Source: UBA1172 sp049889655 (GTDB taxonomy: Bacteria > Pseudomonadota > Alphaproteobacteria > Puniceispirillales > UBA1172). From it: a stretch of 15,645 nucleotides of DNA. Each line of letters begins with the position of its first letter. Positions within the stretch are counted from its first letter, which is position 1. The notes under the pieces are model-generated. The model worked only from the letters and a program-made list of their open reading frames with translations, searched no databases and was not told the DNA's origin. A program made the translations under genes and the position numbers. Location of the stretch: assembly GCA_049889655.1 (NCBI GenBank), contig JBMHCY010000067.1, positions 1 through 15,645 of the forward strand. The letters run 5' to 3'. Shown here piece by piece: positions 1 to 7,506 of this stretch.

Positions 1-2
1 TG

Positions 3-656
3 CTCGCCCCTGAGGCGGTGACAGGGCTTGGCCTGATTCAGGACAGGATTGACGGGCTTACCCGCCAGCTGGAAGAAGGCTCTGCAGGGCTGGTGCCCGA
101 TGCTGCGGCTTTTGATCAGGCCCCCTGGGGGGTCACCAACAATGAAATTCCACTCATGCCCATGACCAGCCGCGGGGTGCTCTATGATCAGGTCGCCATG
201 CAGGCACAGGCCATTTCCAAGGATTTTCTGAGCCTCCGCAATATGCCGGAAGGGGCCGAGCAGATCATTGCCGAGACCAGAGTGGCCATTGCCGGATTGA
301 AGGATGCCGGGGCTGCCGCTGATGAAGACAGGGCTGCCTATATCAAGGCGGTTGAGCGTATCTTCAGGCGGCTTGATGACGGCGTCATCTTCCCCGCCGA
401 CACCATGCAGGGGATCAACGCTTCGATGAACACGCTGACCGAAACTGTCGATGACAGCATGGGCAGTCTCGGTTTTGTCGAAAAGGCATTTTTCCCCGGC
501 GGAGCGGTGATCAAGACACGAACGATCTGCATTGAGCAGGGCTCCAGCCGGTGGCTGCCGAAGCCGCTCGATGTTGTGGCCAAACTGGGCCAGTTGTCGA
601 ACCCTGATCTTGATGCCGGGGGCGGCTATAAAGGCACGCGGCTGCTCTGGTGGTAA
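3..656 (+). pseudogene. ABC transporter permease, N-terminal part, ended by an in-frame stop
   Basis: This frame is open from the window edge, so the true start lies upstream; the GTG at 18 is only the first possible start inside the window. It encodes a mainly soluble stretch of about 217 residues with alternating helical, acidic segments. I see no catalytic motif. The frame stops at TAA 654-656, and the very next codons (657 onward) continue in the same frame into the membrane domain of a sulfonate/taurine-type permease (to 1424). The simplest reading is one long permease gene whose N-terminal extension faces the periplasm or cytoplasm, split by one nonsense codon or a base-calling error. 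The residues flanking the stop are hydrophobic on both sides (LLWW before, WLPIANIVDFL after), which supports a once-continuous segment. A separate small gene is possible but less likely. Confidence 0.65.
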
Positions 657-710
657 TGGCTGCCGATCGCCAATATTGTCGACTTCCTGATCCCTGACGG
701 GCTTGTCGAT

Positions 711-1424
711 ATGCTGCCTGGTGAATACGGCTCGCATAACAGCCAGGGCGAGTTTGAACGCAACTACAAGGATGTGCTGCTGGCCATTGCTGTGGGTGAT
801 TTCAATCTCGGGGCGATCCCGATGCTTGACGGTCATATCTGGGATTCCCTGTTCCGGGTGCTGGTGGCTCTCGCCATGGGGATCCTGCTTGGGGTGCCGC
901 TGGGCATCTATATGGGGGTTTCGCGGTTTTTCAAATCGTTCTTTGATCCGCTGATTGAACTGTATCGGCCGGTACCGCCGCTGGCCTGGGCTCCCCTGAT
1001 CCTGACGATTTTCGGGATTCAGGATGACGGCAAGATTTTCCTGCTGTTCATGGTGGCCTTTGCCATCATGGTGATCTCGGCCCGCACCGGGGCCTCGGGC
1101 ACGCAGCTGTCGAAGATCAGGGCATCACATTCTCTCGGGGCGACGAACCAGCAAATCCTGCGCCACGTGATCCTGCCGAATGCCCTGCCGGAAATCCTCA
1201 CCGGCATTCGGATCGCGATCGGGGTCTGCTGGGGAACGCTGGTGGCGGCGGAAATGCTCGCCGGGACAACCGGCATCGGCTTTATCGAAAACGTCGCCCG
1301 GACAGTCTCGGATTACGAGCTGATCTGGGTCACCATCCTGATCATGGGGCTGCTGGGGCTGATCTTTGATCTGTTCATGCGCTGGGCCATCAGCCGGCTG
1401 ATCCCCTGGCGGGGCAAGGGCTGA
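711..1424 (+). CDS. ABC transporter permease, nitrate/sulfonate/taurine (TauC/SsuC) type, C-terminal membrane part
   Basis: The protein is the inner-membrane channel subunit of an importer of the nitrate/sulfonate/taurine class. After a polar lead, a first membrane helix (about residues 43-65) is followed by the RPVPPLAWAPL stretch typical of TauC/SsuC proteins. Further helices follow, as does an EAA-type cytoplasmic loop (ASHSLGATNQQILRHVILP) that contacts the ATPase. The C-terminal helix pair ends in WAISRLIPWRGKG. The listed ATG is only the first ATG after the stop at 654-656 and has no convincing ribosome binding site; the same frame is open from 657. It is therefore probably the back half of the gene starting upstream of the window, not an independent gene. 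No ATPase or binding-protein gene is visible here; they would lie to the left. The substrate cannot be told from the permease alone. Confidence 0.75.
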   Translation: MLPGEYGSHNSQGEFERNYKDVLLAIAVGDFNLGAIPMLDGHIWDSLFRVLVALAMGILLGVPLGIYMGVSRFFKSFFDPLIELYRPVPPLAWAPLILTIFGIQDDGKIFLLFMVAFAIMVISARTGASGTQLSKIRASHSLGATNQQILRHVILPNALPEILTGIRIAIGVCWGTLVAAEMLAGTTGIGFIENVARTVSDYELIWVTILIMGLLGLIFDLFMRWAISRLIPWRGKG

Positions 1425-1435
1425 TCAATGTCGGG

Positions 1436-1512
1436 TGGTGATCCCGGCAGGACTCGAACCTGCTACCTACAGATTAGGAATCTGTCGCTCTATCCTGATG
1501 AGCTACGGGACC
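1436..1512 (-). tRNA. tRNA-Arg, anticodon CCT
   Basis: Read on the minus strand, the 77 bases fold as a full cloverleaf. The 7-bp acceptor stem is GGTCCCG with CGGGATC (one G-U pair). The D stem is GCTC/GAGC with a 9-base loop. The anticodon stem is ACAGA/TCTGT around the loop TTCCTAA, giving anticodon CCT (reads AGG, arginine). The variable loop has 5 bases, and the T stem GCAGG/CCTGC encloses TTCGAGT. Discriminator A and an encoded CCA follow at 1436-1438. It converges with the permease gene, ending 11 bases from its stop. A weak promoter can be read upstream (ATGCCA, 18 bases, TATGCT on the minus strand). No integrase or duplicated 3' end is seen nearby, so it does not appear to be a used attachment site. 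Confidence 0.96.
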
Positions 1513-1583
1513 ATGAATTCGGGTTTAGCATAAAATGGCTATGGTTAGAATGGCATTGCTGCATGCCGCCTCAGGTATTCTTG

Positions 1584-1644
1584 TCCCAAACTCGACACAG
1601 TGTCGGGAATGGGATTTGAAATATCCTCTAAGCGACTGAATTAT
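1584..1644 (+). promoter_or_regulatory. 31-base near-palindrome abutting a promoter of the EamA transporter gene
   Basis: Bases 1584-1614 form an odd-centred inverted repeat around A1599: the inner arms CGACAC/GTGTCG are perfect, and the outer arms TCCCA/TGGGA are also perfect, with three mismatched positions between them (12 of 15 pairs match). It ends one base before a sigma70-like -35, TTGAAA at 1616-1621; 17 bases on lies AATTAT (1639-1644) as a possible -10. The layout suits a dimeric regulator binding just upstream of the polymerase. As RNA it could also fold into a hairpin, but no T-tract follows, so it does not look like a terminator. The rest of the 1513-1718 gap holds nothing else I recognise. 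Confidence 0.4.
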
Positions 1645-1718
1645 CTTAATTATCAGGATTGTCAGCCCTGGTGATTGTGAACAAGATGATGTTTGGAATA
1701 TCGTTGCCGGAGTCGCTC

Positions 1719-2666
1719 ATGACGGATGATCAACGGGGCATTCTGTGTATTCTGGCCGGGGTTATTCTGTTCAGTGTGCAGGATGTCTTTATTAAGGCGA
1801 TGGCGGATGATGCTTCATTGATCCAGATTATTGTCCTGCGTGGTCTTGTCGGCGGCATGGTGCTGATGGCATATCTCCGTTTCAGGGGCAAGCCGATCTC
1901 TTTTGCGACAGCGTATCCCTGGCTTTCAGTTTTGCGGGCGGTGTTTTTTTTCACGGGCTATCTGTGTTTCTACATTGCCCTGACAGCGATGCCGATTGCT
2001 TCGGCGACCAGCATTTTCTTTGTCAGCCCTTTCTTCATCACCATGATCTCATGGCTGGTTCTGAAAAACCCTGTGGGGCTTTATCGCTTTTCAGCGATTG
2101 TCGTCGGCTTCATCGGCATGGTGATGATCATCAAACCTGATCCGGCGGTGATGGACTGGGTGGCAATTTTACCTGTCTACACGGCCTTGAGTTATGCCAT
2201 TTCGATGATGATTGCCCGTTATACCCGTGACCAGGATACTGTCTGGCAACAAACAATGCATATGTATCTGGGGACAATCATTTTCGGCCTGATCGCAGCG
2301 GCGGTCATTCCCTTTCTTGATCTCGATCAAACCGGCAGCGGTGCGCTCAACTATCTGCTGCGACCCTGGGCGATGGATGACACATTTATCATCAGCGCGA
2401 TTATTCTGATCTCCTGTCTCTCGACGGTGGGAACATTAATGCTGCTTTCAGCTTACCGGATCGGGAACCCGTCAGTGGTTGCTCCGTTTGAATATGCCAT
2501 GCTGATCACGGCGATCATCAGCGGGTTTGTCTTTTTTGGGGAAATTCCTGATCTGATGACCTTTGGGGGTATGATTCTGATTGTCAGCAGCGGTATTTTC
2601 ATCTTTATCCGTGAAGGGATCAGAAAAGCCCCGCAAGTGGCCACAAAAACCTCTCTGCGGGGCTGA
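1719..2666 (+). CDS. EamA/DMT family transporter (10 membrane helices)
   Basis: The product, about 315 residues, is an inner-membrane carrier of the drug/metabolite transporter superfamily, with two EamA repeats of five helices each. The first repeat starts at ILCILAGVILFSVQDVFIK and carries ASATSIFFVSPFF in its third/fourth helices. The second starts near VAILPVYTALSYAISMM and ends with SVVAPFEYAMLITAIISGF and FGEIPD, the classic end-of-repeat pattern. A basic tail follows. The frame extends upstream to a TTG at 1659, but the ATG at 1719 is chosen because GGAG (1709-1712) sits six bases before it and the first helix follows at once. Transported substrate unknown; family members export amino acids, sugars-related compounds or metabolites. 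It converges on a dehydrogenase gene and has its own promoter candidate with a palindrome upstream. Confidence 0.9.
   Translation: MTDDQRGILCILAGVILFSVQDVFIKAMADDASLIQIIVLRGLVGGMVLMAYLRFRGKPISFATAYPWLSVLRAVFFFTGYLCFYIALTAMPIASATSIFFVSPFFITMISWLVLKNPVGLYRFSAIVVGFIGMVMIIKPDPAVMDWVAILPVYTALSYAISMMIARYTRDQDTVWQQTMHMYLGTIIFGLIAAAVIPFLDLDQTGSGALNYLLRPWAMDDTFIISAIILISCLSTVGTLMLLSAYRIGNPSVVAPFEYAMLITAIISGFVFFGEIPDLMTFGGMILIVSSGIFIFIREGIRKAPQVATKTSLRG
2624..2663 (-). terminator. Rho-independent terminator for the dehydrogenase gene, lying inside the end of the EamA gene
   Basis: On the minus strand a perfect 8-bp stem (GCCCCGCA with TGCGGGGC, 2656-2663 and 2628-2635) with a 20-base loop is followed by TTTT (2627-2624). 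It lies 40 bases past the stop of the dehydrogenase gene and overlaps the last codons of the facing transporter gene. The long loop makes it less than ideal. On the + strand there is no T-run after the stem. Confidence 0.5.
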
Positions 2667-2702
2667 TCTGCTAATCTGGCATGGCTTGCGGGTTACCCCG
2701 GG

Positions 2703-3656
2703 TTATTCCTTGGGGATGACCTCGTATCCGGCCTCTTCCGGTTCGTCATCGACAATCTCGGCGGGAAAGCCCGGGGCGAGCACGCTCAGCCCGGTGGCAT
2801 CCTCAAGGCGGCGGATGATGTTGGGGGAAAACTCCCGCGGGCCGTAGCGGTCAATGCCGTCACGGAAAATATCGACAACCAGCGGTGAGACTTCCAGCGG
2901 CACGTTGTGGCGTTCCGCCAGTTGCTGAAACAGGCCCGTATCCTTGAGCACCAGATCCATGGTGAAATTGATATCGCGGCTGCCGTTCAGAATGACCTGG
3001 CCTTCGGTTTCATGGACAAAGGACGTACCGGAGGAAATCTTGATCGCTTCATAGGTGGTGTTGAGATCGATATCCATGGCCTTCATCACCGTCATGGCCT
3101 CGATCACCGTGATCAGGTTGGCTGTCGCAAGATAATTGGTCATGACCTTGAGGATGGAGGCAGAACCAAGAGGCCCTGTATGCAGGACACGACGCCCGAG
3201 GGTGGTCAGCACTGGCAGCATCCGGTCAAAGGTTTCCCGGTCGCAGCCTGCAAAGATCGAAATATTGCCGGTGGCGGCACGGTGGCAGCCGCCGGAAACC
3301 GGGCAATCCACCGGTGAGGCACCTTTTTCGGCCACAAGGGCCCCCAGCCGCCGGACTTCGGATTCATCGGTAGTGCTCATTTCCGCCCAGATTTTGCCGG
3401 CACTTAACCCTTTGAGCAGGCCGTCATCGGCTTCCATCACCGTTGCACAGGCCGCAGGCGAGGGCAGGCAGGTGATCACCAGATCACAGGCTTCAGCCAT
3501 GGCTTTCGGCGACTCCCCCCATTCGGCTCCCTGTTCAAGAAAAGGCTCGGCGATGCTGCGGTCAAGATCGCGCACCATCACATCAAACTTGTTGCGGACA
3601 AGACTGCCCGCCAGTTTGCCGCCGACATTGCCCAGCCCGATAAATCCGATTTTCAT
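2703..3656 (-). CDS. 3-hydroxyisobutyrate dehydrogenase family NAD(P)-dependent oxidoreductase
   Basis: This cytosolic beta-hydroxyacid dehydrogenase has about 317 residues. The N-terminal Rossmann fold opens with GFIGLGNVGG (GxGxxG at 7-12). The substrate-binding signature CPVSGGCHRAATG is at 118-130, and the catalytic lysine is K170 in SASILKVMTNYLATAN with N174 four residues on. The all-alpha C-terminal domain includes the conserved KDTGL (238-242). The family oxidises 3-hydroxyisobutyrate in valine breakdown, but related enzymes act on tartronate semialdehyde, sulfolactaldehyde, hydroxymethylglutarate and others, so the exact substrate is open. The start at 3656 is chosen over an upstream one because GGGGGAG precedes it by six bases and the glycine-rich loop then falls at the normal place. 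An acidic tail of about 20 residues after the usual end is unusual. It stands alone, diverging from the peptidase gene. Confidence 0.88.
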   Translation of the reverse strand: MKIGFIGLGNVGGKLAGSLVRNKFDVMVRDLDRSIAEPFLEQGAEWGESPKAMAEACDLVITCLPSPAACATVMEADDGLLKGLSAGKIWAEMSTTDESEVRRLGALVAEKGASPVDCPVSGGCHRAATGNISIFAGCDRETFDRMLPVLTTLGRRVLHTGPLGSASILKVMTNYLATANLITVIEAMTVMKAMDIDLNTTYEAIKISSGTSFVHETEGQVILNGSRDINFTMDLVLKDTGLFQQLAERHNVPLEVSPLVVDIFRDGIDRYGPREFSPNIIRRLEDATGLSVLAPGFPAEIVDDEPEEAGYEVIPKE

Positions 3657-3782
3657 GATCATCTCCCCCGAAAATCTGCTCTGTTGTGAAACAGTGAGGT
3701 CAACCCAGCCCAAGTTGCAAGAAAATTTTTGGGCGTCACCGGGCCCGGGCGGAAACCAGCAGCATCACGGTGCAATCAGCCA

Positions 3783-3811
3783 TTGTCCTGAGGCGGCATC
3801 CACACCATATT
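3783..3811 (+). promoter_or_regulatory. Possible promoter of the peptidase-kinase pair
   Basis: TTGTCC (3783-3788) and CATATT (3806-3811) are 17 bases apart, each matching four of six consensus positions. They lie 28 bases before the start codon in the 182-base divergent gap (3657-3838). That gap otherwise shows only a GC-rich palindrome CCGGGCCCGG (3739-3748) and a loose GCCCAA/TTGGGC repeat. Confidence 0.3.
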
Positions 3812-3838
3812 AGGATCATCTTGCTAACGAGGAACACG

Positions 3839-5644
3839 ATGCCCGATTCCCTTCCCTCATGGTCACTGGCCGATCTCTACCCCGCTGCGGATGCTCCTGA
3901 AATCGACAAGGACATCACCGCTGTCCGTGCCGATGCCGAAGCGCTCTACAGCACCTGGAAGGGGCGGGTTCACGAGGCTGATGCCGCTGCCTTTGCCGGG
4001 CTTATCCGGTCCTATGAGAAGATCAACGAGACACTGGGTAGGCTGTCGAGTTTTGCCGATCTGGCCTTTGCCGCTGATATGACAGAGGCCGAAACCGGCC
4101 GCCAGGCGCAGATGATGCGCGAGCTGGACAGTGAGATCAGTGCTCTACTGGTGTTTGTCGAACTGGAGATCGCGCGGCTTGACGACAGCCGTATCGAGAC
4201 GCTGATGGCACATCCTGAAGTGGCGGCGCTGGCCCCCTGGTTGCGGCTTGTGCGGGCCTGGCGTCCCCACCAGCTCGCTGATGATCTTGAAAAGATGCTC
4301 ATCGAAAAACAGCCTTCGGGGCGGTCTGCCTGGGTGCGGCTGTTTGATGAAACGGCGGCCAGCCTGCGCTTCAAGGTCGATGACAGCGAGGTGGGCGAGG
4401 CCGAGATTCTCGACATGATGCAGGACCCTGATCCTGAAACCCGCAAAAAGGCCGGGCTCAGCCGCTCGGCCACCCTCGAGGCCAACAGCCGTCTGATGAC
4501 GCTGGTGCTCAACACCATTGCCAAGGACAAGAGCACCGACGACCGCTGGCGGGGCTTTGCCCGCCCTGTTTCATCCCGTAATCTCGGCAATGATGTCGAG
4601 GATGAGGTGGTTGATGCGCTGGCCGAGAGTGTAACCGAGGCGATGCCCCGGCTCACCCATCGCTATTATGCGCTGAAAGCCCGCTGGATGGGGGTCGATC
4701 AGCTCAACTGGTGGGATCGCAACGCGCCACCGCCGGGGGAAGACCCGCGCAAGTTTTCATGGGATGAAGCCCGCCAGATCATTCTCGATGCCTTTGGGGA
4801 TTTCGACCCGGGCATGGCCGAGATCGCCTCATGGTTCTTTGATCGTGGCTGGATCGATGCCCCGCAACGCCAGGGCAAGGCCTCCGGGGCATTCAGCCAT
4901 CCCACCGTGCCATCGGCGCATCCCTATATCCTGATGAATTACAGCGGTCAGGTGCGTGATGTGATGACGCTGGCCCATGAACTTGGCCACGGGGTGCATC
5001 AGGTGATGGCCGCCCCGCAGGGCTATCTGATGAGCTCGACACCCCTGACCCTTGCGGAAACAGCCTCGGTATTCGGGGAGATGCTGGTCTTCCGCCGCCT
5101 GCTTGACCGCTGCGAAGACAAGGTGCAGCGGCGGGCCCTCTTGGCGGGCAAGATTGAGGATATGCTCAACACGGTGGTGCGTCAGATCGGCTTCCATAAT
5201 TTCGAAACCCGGTTCCACGATGCGCGGCGTGACGGTGAACTGACACCGGATCAGATCAGCGATATCTGGATGGAAACACAGGCCCATGCCGTCGGGCCGG
5301 CGATCCGGCTTGATGAAACCTATCGGCCGATTTGGGGTTTCATTCCCCATTTTGTTCATGTGCCGTTCTATGTCTATGCCTATGCCTTTGGTGATTGCCT
5401 CGTCAATGCGCTCTGGCAGGTCTATGCGAAAGCCGAGGGCGAGGCGGACAAGACAGCCTTTGTCTGCCGCTATCAGGCACTGCTGCGTGCCGGTGGCACC
5501 CACCGCCATGATGAAGCCCTGGCCCCGTTTGGGCTGGATGCCCGCGACAAGGGGTTCTGGTCGCTCGGTCTCGATATGCTCAGTGGCATGATCGATGAAC
5601 TCGAGGCCGAACTCGATGCCATGGAGGGCCAGGCCGATGGCTGA
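3839..5644 (+). CDS. pepF: M3 family oligoendopeptidase (PepF-like zinc metallopeptidase)
   Basis: The product is a cytosolic zinc peptidase of about 601 residues that cleaves short peptides, the usual size for the PepF/M3B family. The N-terminal half is the helical lid (SWSLADLYP near the start, typical of this family). The zinc site HELGH is at 380-384 (LAHELGHGVHQ), with H380 and H384 as ligands and E381 as the catalytic base. The third ligand is probably E407 in TLAETASVFGEM. Late motifs RFHDARRDGELTPDQ and PFYVYAYAFGDCLV also fit. The ATG at 3839 is preferred to one at 3770 because GAGGAA (3829-3834) precedes it and the family N-terminus starts here. Its last 8 bases overlap the start of the ABC1 kinase gene, so the two are likely co-translated. 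Its native substrate is unknown. Confidence 0.92.
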   Translation: MPDSLPSWSLADLYPAADAPEIDKDITAVRADAEALYSTWKGRVHEADAAAFAGLIRSYEKINETLGRLSSFADLAFAADMTEAETGRQAQMMRELDSEISALLVFVELEIARLDDSRIETLMAHPEVAALAPWLRLVRAWRPHQLADDLEKMLIEKQPSGRSAWVRLFDETAASLRFKVDDSEVGEAEILDMMQDPDPETRKKAGLSRSATLEANSRLMTLVLNTIAKDKSTDDRWRGFARPVSSRNLGNDVEDEVVDALAESVTEAMPRLTHRYYALKARWMGVDQLNWWDRNAPPPGEDPRKFSWDEARQIILDAFGDFDPGMAEIASWFFDRGWIDAPQRQGKASGAFSHPTVPSAHPYILMNYSGQVRDVMTLAHELGHGVHQVMAAPQGYLMSSTPLTLAETASVFGEMLVFRRLLDRCEDKVQRRALLAGKIEDMLNTVVRQIGFHNFETRFHDARRDGELTPDQISDIWMETQAHAVGPAIRLDETYRPIWGFIPHFVHVPFYVYAYAFGDCLVNALWQVYAKAEGEADKTAFVCRYQALLRAGGTHRHDEALAPFGLDARDKGFWSLGLDMLSGMIDELEAELDAMEGQADG

Positions 5645-7007
5645 TGATACCCCCGGCATGGGTGGCCGCATCCGCCGTTATGCGCGGGTGACGGGAACGA
5701 TGGGGAACCTCGCCATGCGGATGGCCGGGGAACGCTATCTCGGGATCAAGGTGGATCGGGAAAACCACGCCACCCAGTTGCGGGATGCGCTCGGCAACCT
5801 CAAGGGTCCGCTGATGAAAGTCGCGCAGATTCTGGCGACCATCCCCGAAGCCCTGCCAAGAGAATACGCCGAGGAACTGGCCAATTTGCAGACTGATGCC
5901 CCGTCCATGGGCTGGCTTTTTGTCAAACGCCGCATGGCAACGGAACTCGGCTCGGACTGGCAGTCACGGTTTGTGGAATTTGAAAAACAGGCGGCAGCGG
6001 CAGCATCGCTCGGGCAGGTGCACCGGGCGCTGCATTCTGATGGCCGCAAGCTGGCCTGCAAGTTGCAATACCCCGATATGCGGGCGGCGGTGGAAGCCGA
6101 CCTGCGGCAGCTGAAACTGATCTTTTCGATCTATGAGCGCTATGACAAGGCGATCTCGACCGGGGAAATCCACCTTGAGTTGGCGGAACGGCTCGAAGAG
6201 GAACTCGATTACCGCCGCGAGATCGCCAATATGCGGCTCTACCGGCTCATGCTGGCTGATGAAGCCGGGGCCAATGTGCCCGAACCGCTGGCTGATCTTT
6301 CCACGGACAGACTGCTGACAATGACCTGGGTCGAGGGGATGCGGTTGCGCGACTATATCGACAGCACCGATGATCAGGAACAGCGCAACGCCGTTGCCGC
6401 CAATATGTTCCGGACATGGTATGTGCCTTTCTATTATTACGGTGTCATCCACGGAGACCCGCATCCCGGCAATTACACCATCACCCCTGATGGGCAGGTC
6501 AACCTGCTCGATTACGGATGTATCCGGCTGTTCCGGCCACGCTTTGTCGGCGGTGTTATTGATCTTTACCGTGCCCTGCGTGACGGTGATGAGGCCCTCG
6601 CGGTGCAGGCCTATGAAAACTGGGGCTTTACTGGCCTCGACAAGGAAGCCATCGACATTCTGAACATTTGGGCACGCTTTATCTATACACCGCTTCTCGA
6701 AGATAAGGCCCGGCCGATCCAGCAGATGCGGTCAGGCAGCGAAGGCCGAGAGGTCGCCATGAAAGTCTATGAAGAATTGCGCCGGATCGGTGGCGTCCAG
6801 CCACCCCGGGAATTTGTGCTCATGGACAGGGCGGCGATCGGGCTTGGCTCGGTCTTCATGCATCTTAAGGCAGAGGTGAATTGGCACCGCCTGTTCGAAG
6901 GGCTGATCGACAATTTTGACAGTGACGCGCTCGCCAGGCGACAGCAGGAAGCGGCTATCGCAGCAGGCATTCCCGAAGCTATCTACACCCATGCTGATCA
7001 GGCGTGA
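5637..7007 (+). CDS. ABC1/UbiB (AarF/ADCK) family atypical kinase
   Basis: This is a protein-kinase-like fold of about 456 residues. Family members (UbiB, COQ8/ADCK3) support ubiquinone synthesis through ATPase activity rather than proven protein phosphorylation. Visible motifs are LKGPLMKVAQILATIPEALP, where the family KxGQ reads KVAQ (61-64), and the alanine-rich nucleotide loop AAAAASLGQVH (119-129). The lysine equivalent is K142 in CKLQYP, and ExD is in EEELDYRRE (E189/D191). The catalytic loop is HGDPHPGN (272-279) and the metal-binding DYG is at 292-294. No clear C-terminal membrane helices of the UbiB kind are seen, so it is an ABC1 paralogue rather than UbiB proper. The start at 5637 overlaps the peptidase stop by 8 bases and has GGAGG (5623-5627) nine bases upstream. 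The 3' end overlaps the facing acetyltransferase gene by 10 bases. Confidence 0.9.
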   Translation: MADDTPGMGGRIRRYARVTGTMGNLAMRMAGERYLGIKVDRENHATQLRDALGNLKGPLMKVAQILATIPEALPREYAEELANLQTDAPSMGWLFVKRRMATELGSDWQSRFVEFEKQAAAAASLGQVHRALHSDGRKLACKLQYPDMRAAVEADLRQLKLIFSIYERYDKAISTGEIHLELAERLEEELDYRREIANMRLYRLMLADEAGANVPEPLADLSTDRLLTMTWVEGMRLRDYIDSTDDQEQRNAVAANMFRTWYVPFYYYGVIHGDPHPGNYTITPDGQVNLLDYGCIRLFRPRFVGGVIDLYRALRDGDEALAVQAYENWGFTGLDKEAIDILNIWARFIYTPLLEDKARPIQQMRSGSEGREVAMKVYEELRRIGGVQPPREFVLMDRAAIGLGSVFMHLKAEVNWHRLFEGLIDNFDSDALARRQQEAAIAAGIPEAIYTHADQA

Positions 7008-7438
7008 TCGGCAGCCCCTCGGGTGGTGAGTATCCCCATTGAAATCCGATCTTCGGTGGTAAAGCCGCAAGACCGGTAGAAGCCTTCGAGGCATGTGTTA
7101 TCGCCTCTGATCTGCAGGTTGACCTTGACCGCGCCCTGTTCTTCCAGCAACGCGACCGCCGCCTGCAGCATTGCCTTGCCATAGCCTCTGCCCCGGCAGG
7201 GTGCAGCGACCGCAAGGGCGTTGATCCAGCCGCGATGACCATCATACCCGGCCATGACAACAGCAACGACGGCAGTCTCAATCACCCCCACCAGCAGTCC
7301 GCCGGGCTGAAAATCCTCCTTTGCCCGAAGCATGGCCGCCGGGGCGTTCCACGGCGGGTCATCGGGGAAGGCCTCCGCCCAGAGGCTGATGATCGCCTGG
7401 CGGTCTTGCGGCTCAAATGGCCTGATCGTGATGCTCAT
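6998..7438 (-). CDS. GNAT family N-acetyltransferase, YpeA-like
   Basis: The 146-residue cytosolic protein is a single GNAT domain. ITIRPFEPQDRQAI is the first strand and helix. VMAGYDGHRGWINALAV (62-78) holds the GYDGHRG signature of the YpeA group, and RGRGYGKAM (82-90) is the acetyl-CoA pyrophosphate loop. The C-terminal part has NTCLEGFYRSCGF, the usual N-x-x-x-x-F-Y-x-x-x-G-F pattern. It should transfer an acetyl group from acetyl-CoA to an amine; the acceptor is unknown. The ATG at 7438 is preferred over a TTG at 7450 because GGAG (7445-7448) lies six bases before it. The gene is downstream of rpsU on the same strand but separated from it by a strong terminator, so it may depend on readthrough or a weak promoter. 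It overlaps the kinase gene tail to tail. Confidence 0.88.
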   Translation of the reverse strand: MSITIRPFEPQDRQAIISLWAEAFPDDPPWNAPAAMLRAKEDFQPGGLLVGVIETAVVAVVMAGYDGHRGWINALAVAAPCRGRGYGKAMLQAAVALLEEQGAVKVNLQIRGDNTCLEGFYRSCGFTTEDRISMGILTTRGAADHA

Positions 7439-7453
7439 CGGTGTCTCCAAAAC

Positions 7454-7479
7454 AAAAAAGCCACCCGAAGGCGGCTTTT
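7454..7479 (-). terminator. Rho-independent terminator of rpsU
   Basis: On the minus strand GCCGCC, loop TTCG, GGTGGC gives a six-pair stem (one G-U) capped by the stable UUCG tetraloop and followed by TTTTTT (7459-7454). It starts about 30 bases past the rpsU stop. An A-run opposite the T-run lets it act on the + strand too, but no + gene needs it. It ends only 15 bases before the acetyltransferase start. Confidence 0.85.
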
Positions 7480-7506
7480 CCAGGATGGTTGAAAGTGGAT
7501 GACTTT

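Noticed and set aside
1436..1512. tRNA-Arg as an integration site for a mobile element
   Set aside because: There is no integrase, no repeated 3' tRNA end and no change in gene type on either side.
1428..1619. A 63-codon open frame on the + strand after the permease
   Set aside because: It runs through the antisense of tRNA-Arg and has no family pattern or ribosome binding site; it is the usual spurious frame over a tRNA.
3739..3748. CCGGGCCCGG palindrome in the divergent gap before the peptidase gene
   Set aside because: It is a short GC-only palindrome expected by chance at this composition and is not placed well relative to either promoter.
4829..5671. A 280-codon minus-strand frame opposite the peptidase gene
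   Set aside because: It is antisense to conserved M3 peptidase sequence including the zinc motif; long antisense frames are common in this codon usage and it shows no family features.
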